A stretch of 64,000 nucleotides of DNA, from positions 88,391 through 152,390 of the forward strand of contig SVAH01000002.1 of the NCBI GenBank assembly GCA_015059485.1, given 5' to 3'. The position numbers were made by a program, and so were the translations under genes. Shown here piece by piece: positions 35,180-44,386 of the stretch. The DNA is from Bacillota bacterium (GTDB taxonomy: Bacteria; Bacillota_I; Bacilli_A; RF39; UBA660). A model generated the notes under the pieces. It had not been told where the DNA came from. It searched no databases and was given only the letters and a program-made list of their open reading frames with translations. The stretch's first letter is position 1. Every line of letters starts with the position of its first letter.

Positions 35180-35978
35180 GATGCACCTCAATCTGTTTAT
35201 AAGGAATTTTAATTTTTTCTTTATCGTATGTATCCTTAATTTTTCTTAGAACATCTCTTTTAATTTGCCATTGTTTTTCTTGTGCACATTCCACTTGAAT
35301 TGTATACATTACTTCAGATGCTCCAAGTTCTGAAATTCCTAAATACTTTGTATTTTCATAAATATCCTTTTCTTTTTTTAATTCTTCAATTAAATTGTTT
35401 AAAATCTTTTCAACTTTAGCAGCCTTTTCTTCGTATGCTGTTGGTATATTAACAATTAATTTTGCACTCTTTTGACTAATATTTATAACCTTTTCAACAT
35501 TACGATTTGCAAATACTAAAACTTCTCCATTAAAGTTTCTAATTTTAGTGCTTTTAAGGCCAAATTCAATAACTTGACCGGTAAAATCATTCAATTTTAT
35601 ATAATCACCAACAACGTAATAATTTTCCATTATAATTGAAATTCCACTAATTATATCTTTTAATGTATCCTGTAATGCTAAACCTATTAAAGCCCCAGCT
35701 ATTCCAACACCAGCAACTAAACTACGAACATCTATTCCGTATAGTTTAAGAATAAATATTGCCATTATAATCAGTAAAAAATATTTATACAAACTTTCAA
35801 TTATTGATACTACAGTTTTTCTTTTCTTAACTTCATACGTATTTTTCCCAGTAGTAAATACTTTAGATATTACTAATTTACCAAAATTATATATTATGTA
35901 TGAAATTACTACTATTAAAATTAAACCATAAACTTCTTTCTTACTAATTATTTGAAAGATTTTTTCTAATAGTTTCAT
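35163..35978 (-). CDS. MscS-family small-conductance mechanosensitive channel
   Basis: 271 aa, compact three-helix form. The pore helix GVGIAGALIGLALQDTLKDIISG and the following beta domain start (NYYVVGDYIKLNDFTGQVIEFGLKST) are diagnostic. It releases solutes on hypo-osmotic shock. It begins two bases after the parB stop and sits in the parA-parB-mscS-DUF951-abgT run. Confidence 0.92.
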   Translation of the reverse strand: MKLLEKIFQIISKKEVYGLILIVVISYIIYNFGKLVISKVFTTGKNTYEVKKRKTVVSIIESLYKYFLLIIMAIFILKLYGIDVRSLVAGVGIAGALIGLALQDTLKDIISGISIIMENYYVVGDYIKLNDFTGQVIEFGLKSTKIRNFNGEVLVFANRNVEKVINISQKSAKLIVNIPTAYEEKAAKVEKILNNLIEELKKEKDIYENTKYLGISELGASEVMYTIQVECAQEKQWQIKRDVLRKIKDTYDKEKIKIPYKQIEVHHGQDI

Positions 35979-35979
35979 A

Positions 35980-36864
35980 TTAATCACCATCTATTTCAAT
36001 ATTTAATATTTCTAAAATTCTTTCTAAATCCTTTTCAGAATCAAATGGTATCTCTATTTTCTTATTACTTATCTTTACTTTTGTTCCAATTTTATCTCTC
36101 ATAATATTTTGAAACATAGAATAATTTCTTGGAAGTTCTTTTTTAGTAATTTTATTTAATTTTGGTAAGTTTTCTTCCGTAATTATTTTTTCTAATTCTC
36201 TAACACTCAATTTATCAGCTACAATTTTTTCTTGTAATTCATAAATTTTATCAACATCACTAAGTTTTGATAAACATCTAGCATGTCCCATAGATATTTT
36301 ACCATCTGCTATTAAATCTTTAGTCTTATCAGGTAATTTTAATAATCCTAACATATTGGTAACATGACTTCTACTTTTACCAAATTTCTTTGCAAATTCT
36401 TCTTGAGTCATTTTAGACATGTTTATAATATCTTCATATGCCATAGCTTCATCAATTGGATTAAGATTTTCTCTTTGAATATTTTCTACTAAAGCAATTT
36501 CTCTCATTTCATTATCATTATAATCTTTGATAATTGCTGGTATAGTTTTTAAACCAGCTAAACGTGATGCTTTTGTTCTTCTCTCACCAGCTATTAAATC
36601 ATAACCTTTAACACTTTTTTTGACAATAATTGGCTGTACTAAGCCATGTTCTTTTATTGAATCTGCTAATTCATTCAATGATTCTTCATTAAAAGTTTTT
36701 CTAGGTTGATATGGATTAGACCTAATCTCATCAAGACTAATTTCTATAATATCTGATTCTTTAGCACTTGAAACAACATCTTTTTCAAACTTTTCAAAAT
36801 TAATTACTTCATTTGTAAATAATTGTTCTAATCCTCTGCCTAATGCCTTTCTTTTAGTTTCCAT
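35980..36864 (-). CDS. parB: Chromosome partitioning protein ParB (Spo0J)
   Basis: 294 aa. The N-terminal CTPase/ParB domain has NPYQPRKTFNEESLNELADSI and the LIAGERRTKASRLAG box, the central helix-turn-helix is KFGKSRSHVTNMLGLLKLP, and a C-terminal dimer domain follows. It loads on parS and slides as a clamp. Only one ParB-like gene is in the window, with no separate Noc. It overlaps parA by 11 bases. Confidence 0.95.
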   Translation of the reverse strand: METKRKALGRGLEQLFTNEVINFEKFEKDVVSSAKESDIIEISLDEIRSNPYQPRKTFNEESLNELADSIKEHGLVQPIIVKKSVKGYDLIAGERRTKASRLAGLKTIPAIIKDYNDNEMREIALVENIQRENLNPIDEAMAYEDIINMSKMTQEEFAKKFGKSRSHVTNMLGLLKLPDKTKDLIADGKISMGHARCLSKLSDVDKIYELQEKIVADKLSVRELEKIITEENLPKLNKITKKELPRNYSMFQNIMRDKIGTKVKISNKKIEIPFDSEKDLERILEILNIEIDGD

Positions 36865-37651
36865 TTCTATCTATCACTTCCTTTGCTAAATTAGCATAAG
36901 CTAAGGCTGCCTTCTTTTTTGGATCCTTTGGTGGATCGTATTCATCTATTGGTTTTCCATATGATGTAGCTTCTACATATGCTACTAATCTTGGAATAAT
37001 AGTATCAAATACTTTTGACTTAAAATATTTTCTAACTTCTTCAATAACTGATAATCCCATTATTGTTCTTGAATCAAGCATTGTAAGAAGTACTCCTTCA
37101 ATTCTTAAATCAGGATTTAAATTAGTTTGTACTAAAATTACCGAATTTAATAATTGTGTAATTCCTTCTAATGCGAAATATTCACATTGTACTGGAATAA
37201 TAATTGAATTACTTGCAACAAGTGCATTCATTGTAATAATTCCTAATGAAGGTTGACAATCAATAATTATATAATCATAATCATCTTTTACTTCTTCTAA
37301 TTTTTCTTTCAATTGATTATTTTGCTTAAATGTTGGAGCTTCTAACATTTTTTTTGTAAATTCTACATCTACTCCTACTAAATTAATTGTTGATGGTATT
37401 ATTGATAAATTTTTAAATTTTGTCTTTATAATCGCATCTTTTATTTCACATGCACCCGTTAAAACATCATAAATATCATTTGCAAAATCAGATGTTGTAA
37501 GACCCAATCCAGTTGAAGCATTTCCTTGTGGGTCAAAATCAACTAACAATGTTTTTTTATTCTTTTTTCCTAAAGCCGAAGCTAAATTTATACTAGAAGT
37601 AGTCTTTCCTACTCCACCCTTTTGATTAACTAACGAAATTACTTTTGCCAT
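36854..37651 (-). CDS. parA: Chromosome partitioning ATPase ParA (Soj)
   Basis: 265 aa. The deviant Walker A is NQKGGVGKTTSSINLA at 8-23, Walker A' is LLVDFDPQGNAST and Walker B is YDYIIIDCQPSLG. It partners ParB in origin segregation. The start follows AAGGTGATGTT. An intrinsic terminator lies upstream, so parA begins its own operon. Confidence 0.96.
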   Translation of the reverse strand: MAKVISLVNQKGGVGKTTSSINLASALGKKNKKTLLVDFDPQGNASTGLGLTTSDFANDIYDVLTGACEIKDAIIKTKFKNLSIIPSTINLVGVDVEFTKKMLEAPTFKQNNQLKEKLEEVKDDYDYIIIDCQPSLGIITMNALVASNSIIIPVQCEYFALEGITQLLNSVILVQTNLNPDLRIEGVLLTMLDSRTIMGLSVIEEVRKYFKSKVFDTIIPRLVAYVEATSYGKPIDEYDPPKDPKKKAALAYANLAKEVIDRNGN

Positions 37652-37726
37652 AACATCACCTTTTCTTATACATCACTTATTATATTTTATCATATTAAAT
37701 TTATTTTGTCTTTTTTTATTTAAAAA

Positions 37727-37750
37727 ATTATGTTTTATTTTAACATAATT
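37727..37750 (-). terminator. Intrinsic terminator upstream of parA
   Basis: AATTATGTT/AACATAATT stem and T-run on the minus strand, overlapping the stop codon of the 394-residue gene. Confidence 0.8.
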
Positions 37751-38919
37751 AAATAAGCAAAAACTATTCCAAAAACTACTATACCACCTACTAGTATAAA
37801 TATATTAGCATATCCTGTTTTTGCAAGCTTCAATTCTTTTAAATTTAATGATTTTTTTAATTTTAACAACTTCTCACTCAAATCTTCGTTTTTCTTTTTT
37901 CTTTCATAATCAAATATATCAACTTCCGTTCCAAATTCAATTGCATCCAATCCTTTTTCGATTTTAGATTTTTCATATACACGTGTAATATTTATTTTTA
38001 AATTTTCAAAATATATTTGATTTGTACAATTAGTACTATTTAAAATATCTTCAATTAAGTTTAATATTTGCTCATAATTATCTACTATTAAATCAGTAAT
38101 ATCTTTTATTTCATCTCTATAATTTCTATACAAGCTTTCAAATGCATATTCTTTTTTTATAGTCACGCCATTTAAAACATAATAATCATTTTCTATCAAA
38201 TCACTATTTAAACATTCAAAAGAATCTTCAGTATTTCTATAGTTTTGGTTAGTTATTAAATCTATTAATATTCTATCTAAAAAGTCTTTTCTAATTGTGT
38301 TACCTTCCATTAATCTATCTATTAAATATTGAACTTCTCTTGGATCACACAAAGCATCTTCTTTTACTAATTCTGTTTTTTTTGTATTAGCTAAATTTTC
38401 ATTAGATATTAAATAATTTCCTGATACATCTTTTAATGATAATAGTGAATTAGCACTATAACCTAATAATCTTTCTATAACATTATTATATAAACGTGTA
38501 TCATCATCTTCTACTTTTGTTATTATTTTTTTCTGATTGTCCAAAAGTATCACATTATCAGTCATAGGTACACAAACTTGTTTTTCTTCTTTTTTTTCAA
38601 AAGTGTCATATGATATAACTTCAACTTCTTTTTGTTCTATTCTATTTATATTAACTGTTTTATTTTCTAATTGACTTTCGATATTATCCATTAGTTCCGA
38701 ATTAATTATATCTTTTTCCACATCAAAAACATTGTTGATAAATGATAAAATAGATTCCTTTGTTTCCAACCCATTAATAATTGAAATAATTCTATCAATT
38801 ATAAACACTTGATTATGACATTCTTTTTTGCATTCATCAATTACCTTATTTTTTTCATTAGAACCAACAGTATTAATTATTTTATAAAAATACTGCTTTA
38901 ATTTGTATGTATCGTTCAT
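37735..38919 (-). CDS. Tail-anchored membrane protein of unknown function
   Basis: 394 aa. Charged, Asn/Asp/Glu-rich helical body and a single C-terminal transmembrane helix (YANIFILVGGIVVFGIVFAY), so probably a tail-anchored protein facing the cytosol. No recognised domain. Separate transcription unit ending in its own terminator just before parA. Confidence 0.6.
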   Translation of the reverse strand: MNDTYKLKQYFYKIINTVGSNEKNKVIDECKKECHNQVFIIDRIISIINGLETKESILSFINNVFDVEKDIINSELMDNIESQLENKTVNINRIEQKEVEVISYDTFEKKEEKQVCVPMTDNVILLDNQKKIITKVEDDDTRLYNNVIERLLGYSANSLLSLKDVSGNYLISNENLANTKKTELVKEDALCDPREVQYLIDRLMEGNTIRKDFLDRILIDLITNQNYRNTEDSFECLNSDLIENDYYVLNGVTIKKEYAFESLYRNYRDEIKDITDLIVDNYEQILNLIEDILNSTNCTNQIYFENLKINITRVYEKSKIEKGLDAIEFGTEVDIFDYERKKKNEDLSEKLLKLKKSLNLKELKLAKTGYANIFILVGGIVVFGIVFAYLIMLK

Positions 38920-38976
38920 ATGACCACAACCTTATTATCTTTATAAATTATAGCATATTAAACTAATATAATAAAG

Positions 38977-39005
38977 AAAAATATCGACTATATAATCGAT
39001 ATTTT
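38977..39005 (-). terminator. Intrinsic terminator of the exported-protein pseudogene
   Basis: AAAATATCGA/TCGATATTTT stem with an eight-base loop and T-run on the minus strand, 16 bases past the distal stop codon. Confidence 0.85.
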
Positions 39006-39020
39006 CTATATTAATATTTT

Positions 39021-39557
39021 TTAACGACATGCAACATAAGTCACTTTACCAGATAAATTTTCAGAAATATTAGTCATAAATAAACTATTTTCCGATATTC
39101 TAAAGCCATTAGATAAGGAATCTGCAAATTCAGTATAATCCGTATATGCATCAAATCTTATATTCCCAATCTTTTTATCAAATCCTAATATAAATTGATA
39201 AGCAGAATAAGTAGTTACTGTTACAGAAGCATAAAATGGTGCAAATTAATTTTCAACTAAGCACCCTGAACTTGTCTTACATTGACTCGACAAATCCATT
39301 GTTCCTCTTATACAATCTGTTGTCGATATTCCGTTTAATTGTGTTTGAAGATCACTTATTGTTGTATTTTGAGTTGTATATAACTGATCTAGAGCATCTG
39401 CCATATTATCTACATTAAAGTTTGGATTTGATGGTTCATAGTCTACTTGTGTAGCATAATATCTTCCTACTGCATATACACTTATACTTCCTGTTAATAT
39501 TACTGTTACTACTACAAGTAATATCCTACTTTTTAATATTTTTTTCATTATCTTCAT
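39021..39557 (-). pseudogene. Pilin-like exported protein interrupted by an in-frame TAA
   Basis: The intact part runs from a signal-anchor (KKILKSRILLVVVTVILTG) through the ADALDQLYT motif, found in many short exported proteins of gut Firmicutes, and stops at TAA (39246-39248). The same frame then stays open for 74 more codons, starting FAPFYASVTVTTYSAY and ending in VACR-stop at 39021. A terminator follows only that second stop. The simplest reading is one exported protein of about 178 residues broken by a single nonsense codon. A sequencing error or a recent null allele are both possible. A good AGAGGA ribosome-binding site precedes the start. Confidence 0.7.
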
Positions 39558-39604
39558 ATACATTCCTCTATTCTATCTCCATTTTACTGCCCCCACAAAA
39601 AGAC

Positions 39605-39633
39605 TTGTCAAGTATATTTTTTTTTGTTATTAT
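39605..39633 (+). promoter_or_regulatory. Plus-strand promoter of the candidate antitoxin RNA
   Basis: TTGTCA-N17-TATTAT. The expected transcription start is near 39640, with no coding frame behind it. Confidence 0.6.
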
Positions 39634-39639
39634 CTATTT

Positions 39640-39725
39640 AAGTGAGAAGAGGCATTCCTAGGGACATGCACCTCACCAGTGTTTGGTGCTTTCATTCAGT
39701 TAGAATGAAAGCTTTATTTTTATAT
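39640..39725 (+). ncRNA. Candidate antisense small RNA (type I antitoxin)
   Basis: About 85 nt, bounded by a plus-strand promoter and the hairpin GCTTTCATTC-AGTTA-GAATGAAAGC followed by TTTATTTTTAT. Its 3' end is antisense to the end of the small hydrophobic peptide gene. It contains GCACCTCACC, whose CACCTC can pair with GAGGTG in the peptide's ribosome-binding site. The organisation parallels the convergent RNA I/RNA II pair of Fst-type loci. Existence and function are inferred. Confidence 0.45.
39688..39722 (+). terminator. Terminator of the small RNA
   Basis: 10-bp perfect stem with a five-base loop and a T-rich tract on the plus strand. It may also stop the minus-strand message. Confidence 0.7.
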
Positions 39726-39800
39726 TAGCTTTAGTATGATTACTAGTAATATAAAAATTATAATAATAAGAAGTCCGATTAAAAAATCTTTCTTACTCAT
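39720..39800 (-). CDS. Candidate type I toxin, 26-residue membrane peptide
   Basis: The frame begins MSKKDF and then continues as an uninterrupted Ile/Leu/Val/Phe stretch to a final KLI, that is, a charged N-terminus and one transmembrane helix, like Fst/Ldr/TxpA-type toxins. The ribosome-binding site GGAGGTGG is very strong but can be masked. ATTGT at 39814-39818 and GGTGGT at 39805-39810 pair perfectly with ACCACCACAAT (39861-39871 on the same transcript) with a three-base bulge. A 10-codon frame overlaps its start. Function inferred. Confidence 0.5.
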   Translation of the reverse strand: MSKKDFLIGLLIIIIFILLVIILKLI

Positions 39801-39825
39801 TAGTACCACCTCCACAATTTTTCAT
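39793..39825 (-). CDS. 10-codon leader frame overlapping the toxin start
   Basis: Reads MKNCGGGTNE-stop, preceded by GGGGG at five bases. Its TAA lies just past the toxin ATG in another frame. Translation through it would open the masked ribosome-binding site, as mok does for hok. Confidence 0.35.
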   Translation of the reverse strand: MKNCGGGTNE

Positions 39826-39900
39826 ATGAACCCCCTGAGTTAAAGTCCCTCATAAGTTTTATTGTGGTGGTGTGCTTTTTTTCCTCTTCTCAAGGACTCT

Positions 39901-39928
39901 ATTATAAAGTCTGTTTTTTTATTTTCAA
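39901..39928 (-). promoter_or_regulatory. Promoter of the candidate toxin message
   Basis: TTGAAA-N16-TATAAT on the minus strand, giving a message of about 200 nt from near 39894. Confidence 0.65.
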
Positions 39929-39970
39929 TACTTTAGACAAATGTAGACAAAATTAGAACTAATACGACAA

Positions 39971-39997
39971 AAAAATAAGGACTTTTAAGTCCTTATT
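39971..39997 (-). terminator. Intrinsic terminator of ftsH
   Basis: AATAAGGACTT/AAGTCCTTATT stem with a two-base loop and seven T on the minus strand. It overlaps the ftsH stop. Confidence 0.85.
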
Positions 39998-41972
39998 CTA
40001 ATTCATCTTTTAATACATCCATTAATTCTTCTTTTGTCATTTTTGTATAGCCTTTTATTTTTTTTGCTTTTGCAAGTTCTCTCAACTTAAGAATTGTTGG
40101 TTCATCACTAACAGGACATTCTTCAGTAGTACAAATTTTTCCAGTTAATACTAGTGATTCAATTTGTTCTTTTGTTAGAGTTTCATTTTCTACAAGTGCA
40201 TCTGCAAGTAAATGAACTAAATCTTCGTTTTGTTTTAATACTTTCTTAGCTATATCATAACAATCTTCAATAATTTTTCTAGATGCTTTATCTATTTCTA
40301 AAGCAACTTGATCTGAATAGTTACGAGTCTTATTATAATCTCTTCCTAAGAATACATTTTCACTACTTTGACCTTCATATTGCATTGGTCCTAAATCTGA
40401 CATACCATATTCTGTAACCATGCTTCTTGCAACATTTGTAGCCTTTTTAAAGTCATCTGATGCTCCAGTTGTTACTTCTCCTAAGAATAATTCTTCTGCA
40501 GCTCTACCACCAAGTAATCCAGTGATATGATCTGTTAATTCTTTTTGAGTCATTATAGCCATTTTTTCTTCTTTTGGTAGCATCATTGTATATCCACCGG
40601 CATGACCTCTTGGAATAATTGTGATTTTATGAACTTCTTGTGCATCTTCTAATTTAATTCCAAGTACTGCATGACCTGCTTCATGTATAGCAACAAGTCT
40701 TTTTTCATTTGGAGTAATCTTTCTTGATGTTTTAGCAGGTCCCATTAAGACTCTATCTGTTGCTTCATCAAGTTCATCCATACCTATTGCATTTTTATCA
40801 CGACGAACTGCAAGTAGCGCTGCTTCATTAAGTAAATTTTCTAAATCTGCGCCACTATATCCAGGAGTTCTTTGTGCTAAATTTTTAAGATTAATTGTTT
40901 TATCAAATATTTTATTTTTTGCATGAACATTTAATATTGCTTCACGTGCTTTAGCATCTGGAAGCGAAACTGTAACTTGTCTATCAAATCTTCCTGGTCT
41001 TAGAAGAGCTGGATCAAGTACATCAGGTCTATTTGTTGCAGCAATTATAATAATTCCTTCATTTGCTCCAAATCCATCCATTTCAGTTAGTAATTGGTTT
41101 AATGTTTGCTCTCTTTCATCATGCCCTCCACCAATACCAGAACCTCTTTGACGTCCAACAGCATCTATTTCATCTATAAATATTAAACATGGTGCTGATC
41201 TTTTTGCTTCTTTAAACATATCACGAACACGAGATGCACCAACACCTACAAATAATTCAACAAAATCTGAACCACTTATGTAGAAAAATGGTACATTTGC
41301 TTCTCCAGCAACTGCTTTGGCAAGTAATGTTTTACCTGTTCCTGGAGGACCTACTAGTAAAACACCTTTAGGAATTCTTGCTCCTAACTTTTGGAACTTT
41401 TTAGGATCTTTTAAGAAATCAATTAATTCTGCAACTTCTTGCTTTTCTTCATCTAATCCTGCAACCTTATCAAATTTAATATCTCCACCATTTTCAGATA
41501 GTTTTGCTCTGCTTTTTCCAAAATCCATAGAACTCTTATTTCCACTAGCCATTTTACTAAATAATATATAAGACAATACTACTAAAATAACAAGTGGTAA
41601 TACATTTACTAAAATATATACTATTTGACTTGATCCTGGATCACTTTCATTGACATACTCATTAAGTTTATGACTTTCAACATAATCTGTTACATCACCA
41701 ATTTCAGCTTCAATTACTTTTGCTTTGAAACTTTCGTTTTTATCATAATCCTTTAATTTACCAGTAATATAATAAATACTTTCACTACTTTTTGGTGTAA
41801 TTGTTATATCAGTTACTTTTTCCTTTTCTATTTCTGTTAATAATTCACCAGCTGATAATTCATGTACTACATTACCACCAAAGTTTAAATAAACTAAAAC
41901 AGCAGTAACAATTAAACATAAAATCATATACGGTAAAATATTTTTAAAAACACTATTGTTTCTTTTATTCAT
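39993..41972 (-). CDS. ftsH: ATP-dependent membrane zinc protease FtsH
   Basis: 659 aa. Two transmembrane helices (about 10-28 and 117-137) flank an extracytoplasmic loop. The AAA domain has Walker A GPPGTGKT, Walker [11 protein letters not shown] and [22 protein letters not shown]. The zinc site is HEAGH. It degrades misfolded membrane and regulatory proteins. After the protease domain the protein carries an unusual C-terminal stretch with CTTEECP and then [26 protein letters not shown], like a small SAP/Rho-N helix-extended-helix fold. The start overlaps tilS by eight bases. Confidence 0.95.
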   Translation of the reverse strand: MNKRNNSVFKNILPYMILCLIVTAVLVYLNFGGNVVHELSAGELLTEIEKEKVTDITITPKSSESIYYITGKLKDYDKNESFKAKVIEAEIGDVTDYVESHKLNEYVNESDPGSSQIVYILVNVLPLVILVVLSYILFSKMASGNKSSMDFGKSRAKLSENGGDIKFDKVAGLDEEKQEVAELIDFLKDPKKFQKLGARIPKGVLLVGPPGTGKTLLAKAVAGEANVPFFYISGSDFVELFVGVGASRVRDMFKEAKRSAPCLIFIDEIDAVGRQRGSGIGGGHDEREQTLNQLLTEMDGFGANEGIIIIAATNRPDVLDPALLRPGRFDRQVTVSLPDAKAREAILNVHAKNKIFDKTINLKNLAQRTPGYSGADLENLLNEAALLAVRRDKNAIGMDELDEATDRVLMGPAKTSRKITPNEKRLVAIHEAGHAVLGIKLEDAQEVHKITIIPRGHAGGYTMMLPKEEKMAIMTQKELTDHITGLLGGRAAEELFLGEVTTGASDDFKKATNVARSMVTEYGMSDLGPMQYEGQSSENVFLGRDYNKTRNYSDQVALEIDKASRKIIEDCYDIAKKVLKQNEDLVHLLADALVENETLTKEQIESLVLTGKICTTEECPVSDEPTILKLRELAKAKKIKGYTKMTKEELMDVLKDELE

Positions 41973-43296
41973 TTTTTCCTCCTCTTTTTAAAATGTACTC
42001 CAATATTATATCACATTTTTCCGTTTTGTCTTTATCAAATTTTGATTTTTTTATGCCTGGAACCCATAATATTTGATCATCGTTATCACAAACTAATAAA
42101 ATACTACATCTATCATCATATTTTATTTTTTCATCAGTTAAAATATCACTAATTTTTTTTGTCCCATTCATATTTTTAACTGATATTCTATCACCATTTT
42201 TCCTTGTCCTAATATGAAGTGGCATAGATATTTCATCACTTTTTAATCTTAATATATAGTTCGACTTTGAATCACTGCTTGAAACATATTTAAATTGTTT
42301 ACAATTTATTTCTAAATCTTTGTCTAAAATAATATCAATTTCTTTATTATAATTCTTTTTAACTATCTTAAAAAAACCATAATCATTTATTCCAATATAA
42401 TCATTTGGTAAATCAATTTTCGAATTTGTTTTTTTACTTGTAATTAAATCAATAATATTATTAACATGATTCTTATGAATAATTTCAAGATGTCCATCAT
42501 AAATATCGTTTAATAACTTTTCAATAATTTTATTTTTAATTAATATATCTTCTTTATTAAATTCTTCTATATTAATCATGTTGTTGTTTAAGATTTTACT
42601 TTTATTAATGTATTTATCTATAAACTCATCATACATATTCAATTCATCAGAAAATTTTTTATATTTTAAATGGACTTTATCAGTCTCTTCCTTTAAAAAA
42701 GGTAATACATTATGTCTAAATCTATTTCTTGTATGTTCATCTAAATTATTTGTATAATCTATTGCATACTTAATATTATGTTCATTAACATAATTTATCA
42801 AATCTTTTTTTTCTAACCATAAAAGTGGTCTAATAATTTTATAATTATTTTTACATGTTTCAGTCGGAATACCTTTATATCCTTTTAATATACTTCCTCT
42901 TGATAATCTCATAAGTATAGTTTCAATTAAATCATCACCATGATGTGCAGTAAATAAATATTTTGCATTATATTTTTTTATTAATTTTTCAAAAAAATCA
43001 TATCTAATTTTTCTTGCTTCCATTTCGAAGTTGTTGTTGATAACTTGTTTAATTTTCATTGACTCGAAAATCACGTGTTGATAACTAGTATATTTTTCCA
43101 CAAGCTTTTCTTCTTCATCACTTTCTTCTCTGATATTGTGATTTACGTGTGCAACAATTATTTTTAAATCAAATTTTTTCTTATAACTACAAATAATATC
43201 AAGTAAAGCCATTGAATCAGGTCCGCCAGATGTTGCTACTACTACAGTATCATTTTCCTGTAATAGTTTATCTAAATATTCATATACTTTATTCAT
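41965..43296 (-). CDS. tilS: tRNA(Ile)-lysidine synthase
   Basis: 443 aa. The PP-loop ATPase signature is VATSGGPDSMALLD at 17-30, then HVNHNIREES and TAHHGDDLIETILMRLSRGS, with the C-terminal TilS substrate domain. It converts C34 of the AUA-reading tRNA-Ile to lysidine. ATG 43296 is the likely start, with AGGTTG upstream, and it overlaps the prfB stop by eight bases. tilS-ftsH adjacency is conserved in Firmicutes, but the usual hpt between them is absent. Confidence 0.93.
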   Translation of the reverse strand: MNKVYEYLDKLLQENDTVVVATSGGPDSMALLDIICSYKKKFDLKIIVAHVNHNIREESDEEEKLVEKYTSYQHVIFESMKIKQVINNNFEMEARKIRYDFFEKLIKKYNAKYLFTAHHGDDLIETILMRLSRGSILKGYKGIPTETCKNNYKIIRPLLWLEKKDLINYVNEHNIKYAIDYTNNLDEHTRNRFRHNVLPFLKEETDKVHLKYKKFSDELNMYDEFIDKYINKSKILNNNMINIEEFNKEDILIKNKIIEKLLNDIYDGHLEIIHKNHVNNIIDLITSKKTNSKIDLPNDYIGINDYGFFKIVKKNYNKEIDIILDKDLEINCKQFKYVSSSDSKSNYILRLKSDEISMPLHIRTRKNGDRISVKNMNGTKKISDILTDEKIKYDDRCSILLVCDNDDQILWVPGIKKSKFDKDKTEKCDIILEYILKRGGKNE

Positions 43297-44384
43297 TTTC
43301 ACAACCTGCTTTCAATACTGATTCGATTATTTCATTTATATTGCCATCAAGTACTTTTGCTGCCTGTGCAGTTTCATATCCACTTCTTTGATCTTTTACT
43401 AATGTATATGGTTCTAAAACATAACTTCTAATTTGACTTCCAAAATCAATATTAGAACTTACACCTTTAATTTTATCCATTTCTTCCTGCTGTTTTTGTA
43501 ATTCAATTTGATACAATTTACTTTTTAAAACTTGCATTGCTTGTTCCTTATTCTGTGCTTGACTTCTTTCGTTTTGACAAGTAACAATTGTATTTGTTGG
43601 AATATGTGTAATTCTTACTGCTGAATTAGATGTATTAACTGATTGTCCTCCAGCTCCAGATGAATGATACACATCTATTTTTAAATCAGATTCTTTAATA
43701 TCAATATTTATATCTTTATCTATTTCTGGAATAACTGTTACTGAAGCAAAAGATGTATGTCTTCTAGCATTTGAATCAAATGGAGAAATTCTAACTAATC
43801 TATGAACTCCTCTTTCGCATTTCAAATATCCATAAGCATATGAACCCTTTATATGAAGAGTAACACTTTTAATACCTGCTTCTTCACCTTTTTGTTCATC
43901 TAATACTTCACATTTAAAATCATTAAGTGATGAGTATCTTTGATACATTCTTTCAAGCATACTTGCCCAATCACAACTCTCTGTTCCTCCGGCTCCTGGA
44001 TGAATTTCTAAATAACAATTACACTCATCATATTCTCCACCTAGAAGTGTATTAATTTCAAGCTTTTCTATTTCTTCACCGCTATGAACTATTTCTTTTT
44101 CTATTTCTTTAAGATCTTTATCTGAACATACTTCAATATATTCTTCATAATAGTTAATATTTTCAAACAGTTCATTATATAAACTAGTTATTTTAGATAA
44201 ATCAGATATTTTTTTATTAATATTATTTGCCTTTGAAACATCATTCCAAAAATTTGGCTCATTCATTTGTTCTTTTAATAATTCTATTTCTCTATTTTTT
44301 TCTTCAATGTCAAAGAGACCTCCCAATAGTAGCAAGTCTTTCCTTTAAATCATTAACAGTATTTTGCAATTCAAATTTTTCCAT
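43289..44384 (-). CDS. prfB: Peptide chain release factor 2 with programmed +1 frameshift
   Basis: 364 aa after frameshifting. Codons 1-24 run from the ATG at 44384 to CTT, followed by in-frame TGA at 44312-44310. Reading shifts +1 at CTT-TGA-C into the main frame beginning DIEEKNREIELL. The stimulatory element GGGAGG lies upstream of TCT CTT TGA C, as in most bacterial prfB genes. The body has the tripeptide region for UGA/UAA recognition and the GGQ loop SSGAGGQSVNTSNSAVRI. The frameshift lets RF2 sense its own level. Confidence 0.95.
44310..44324 (-). promoter_or_regulatory. prfB programmed frameshift site
   Basis: AGG-TCT-CTT-TGA-C context, with an internal Shine-Dalgarno-like GGGAGG. 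Slippage occurs on CTT. Confidence 0.92.
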
Positions 44385-44386
44385 AA

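Noticed and set aside
37975..37990. TACACGTGTA palindrome near parA as a parS site
   Set aside because: Only the CACGTG centre fits the parS consensus. The flanks do not, and it lies inside a coding frame.
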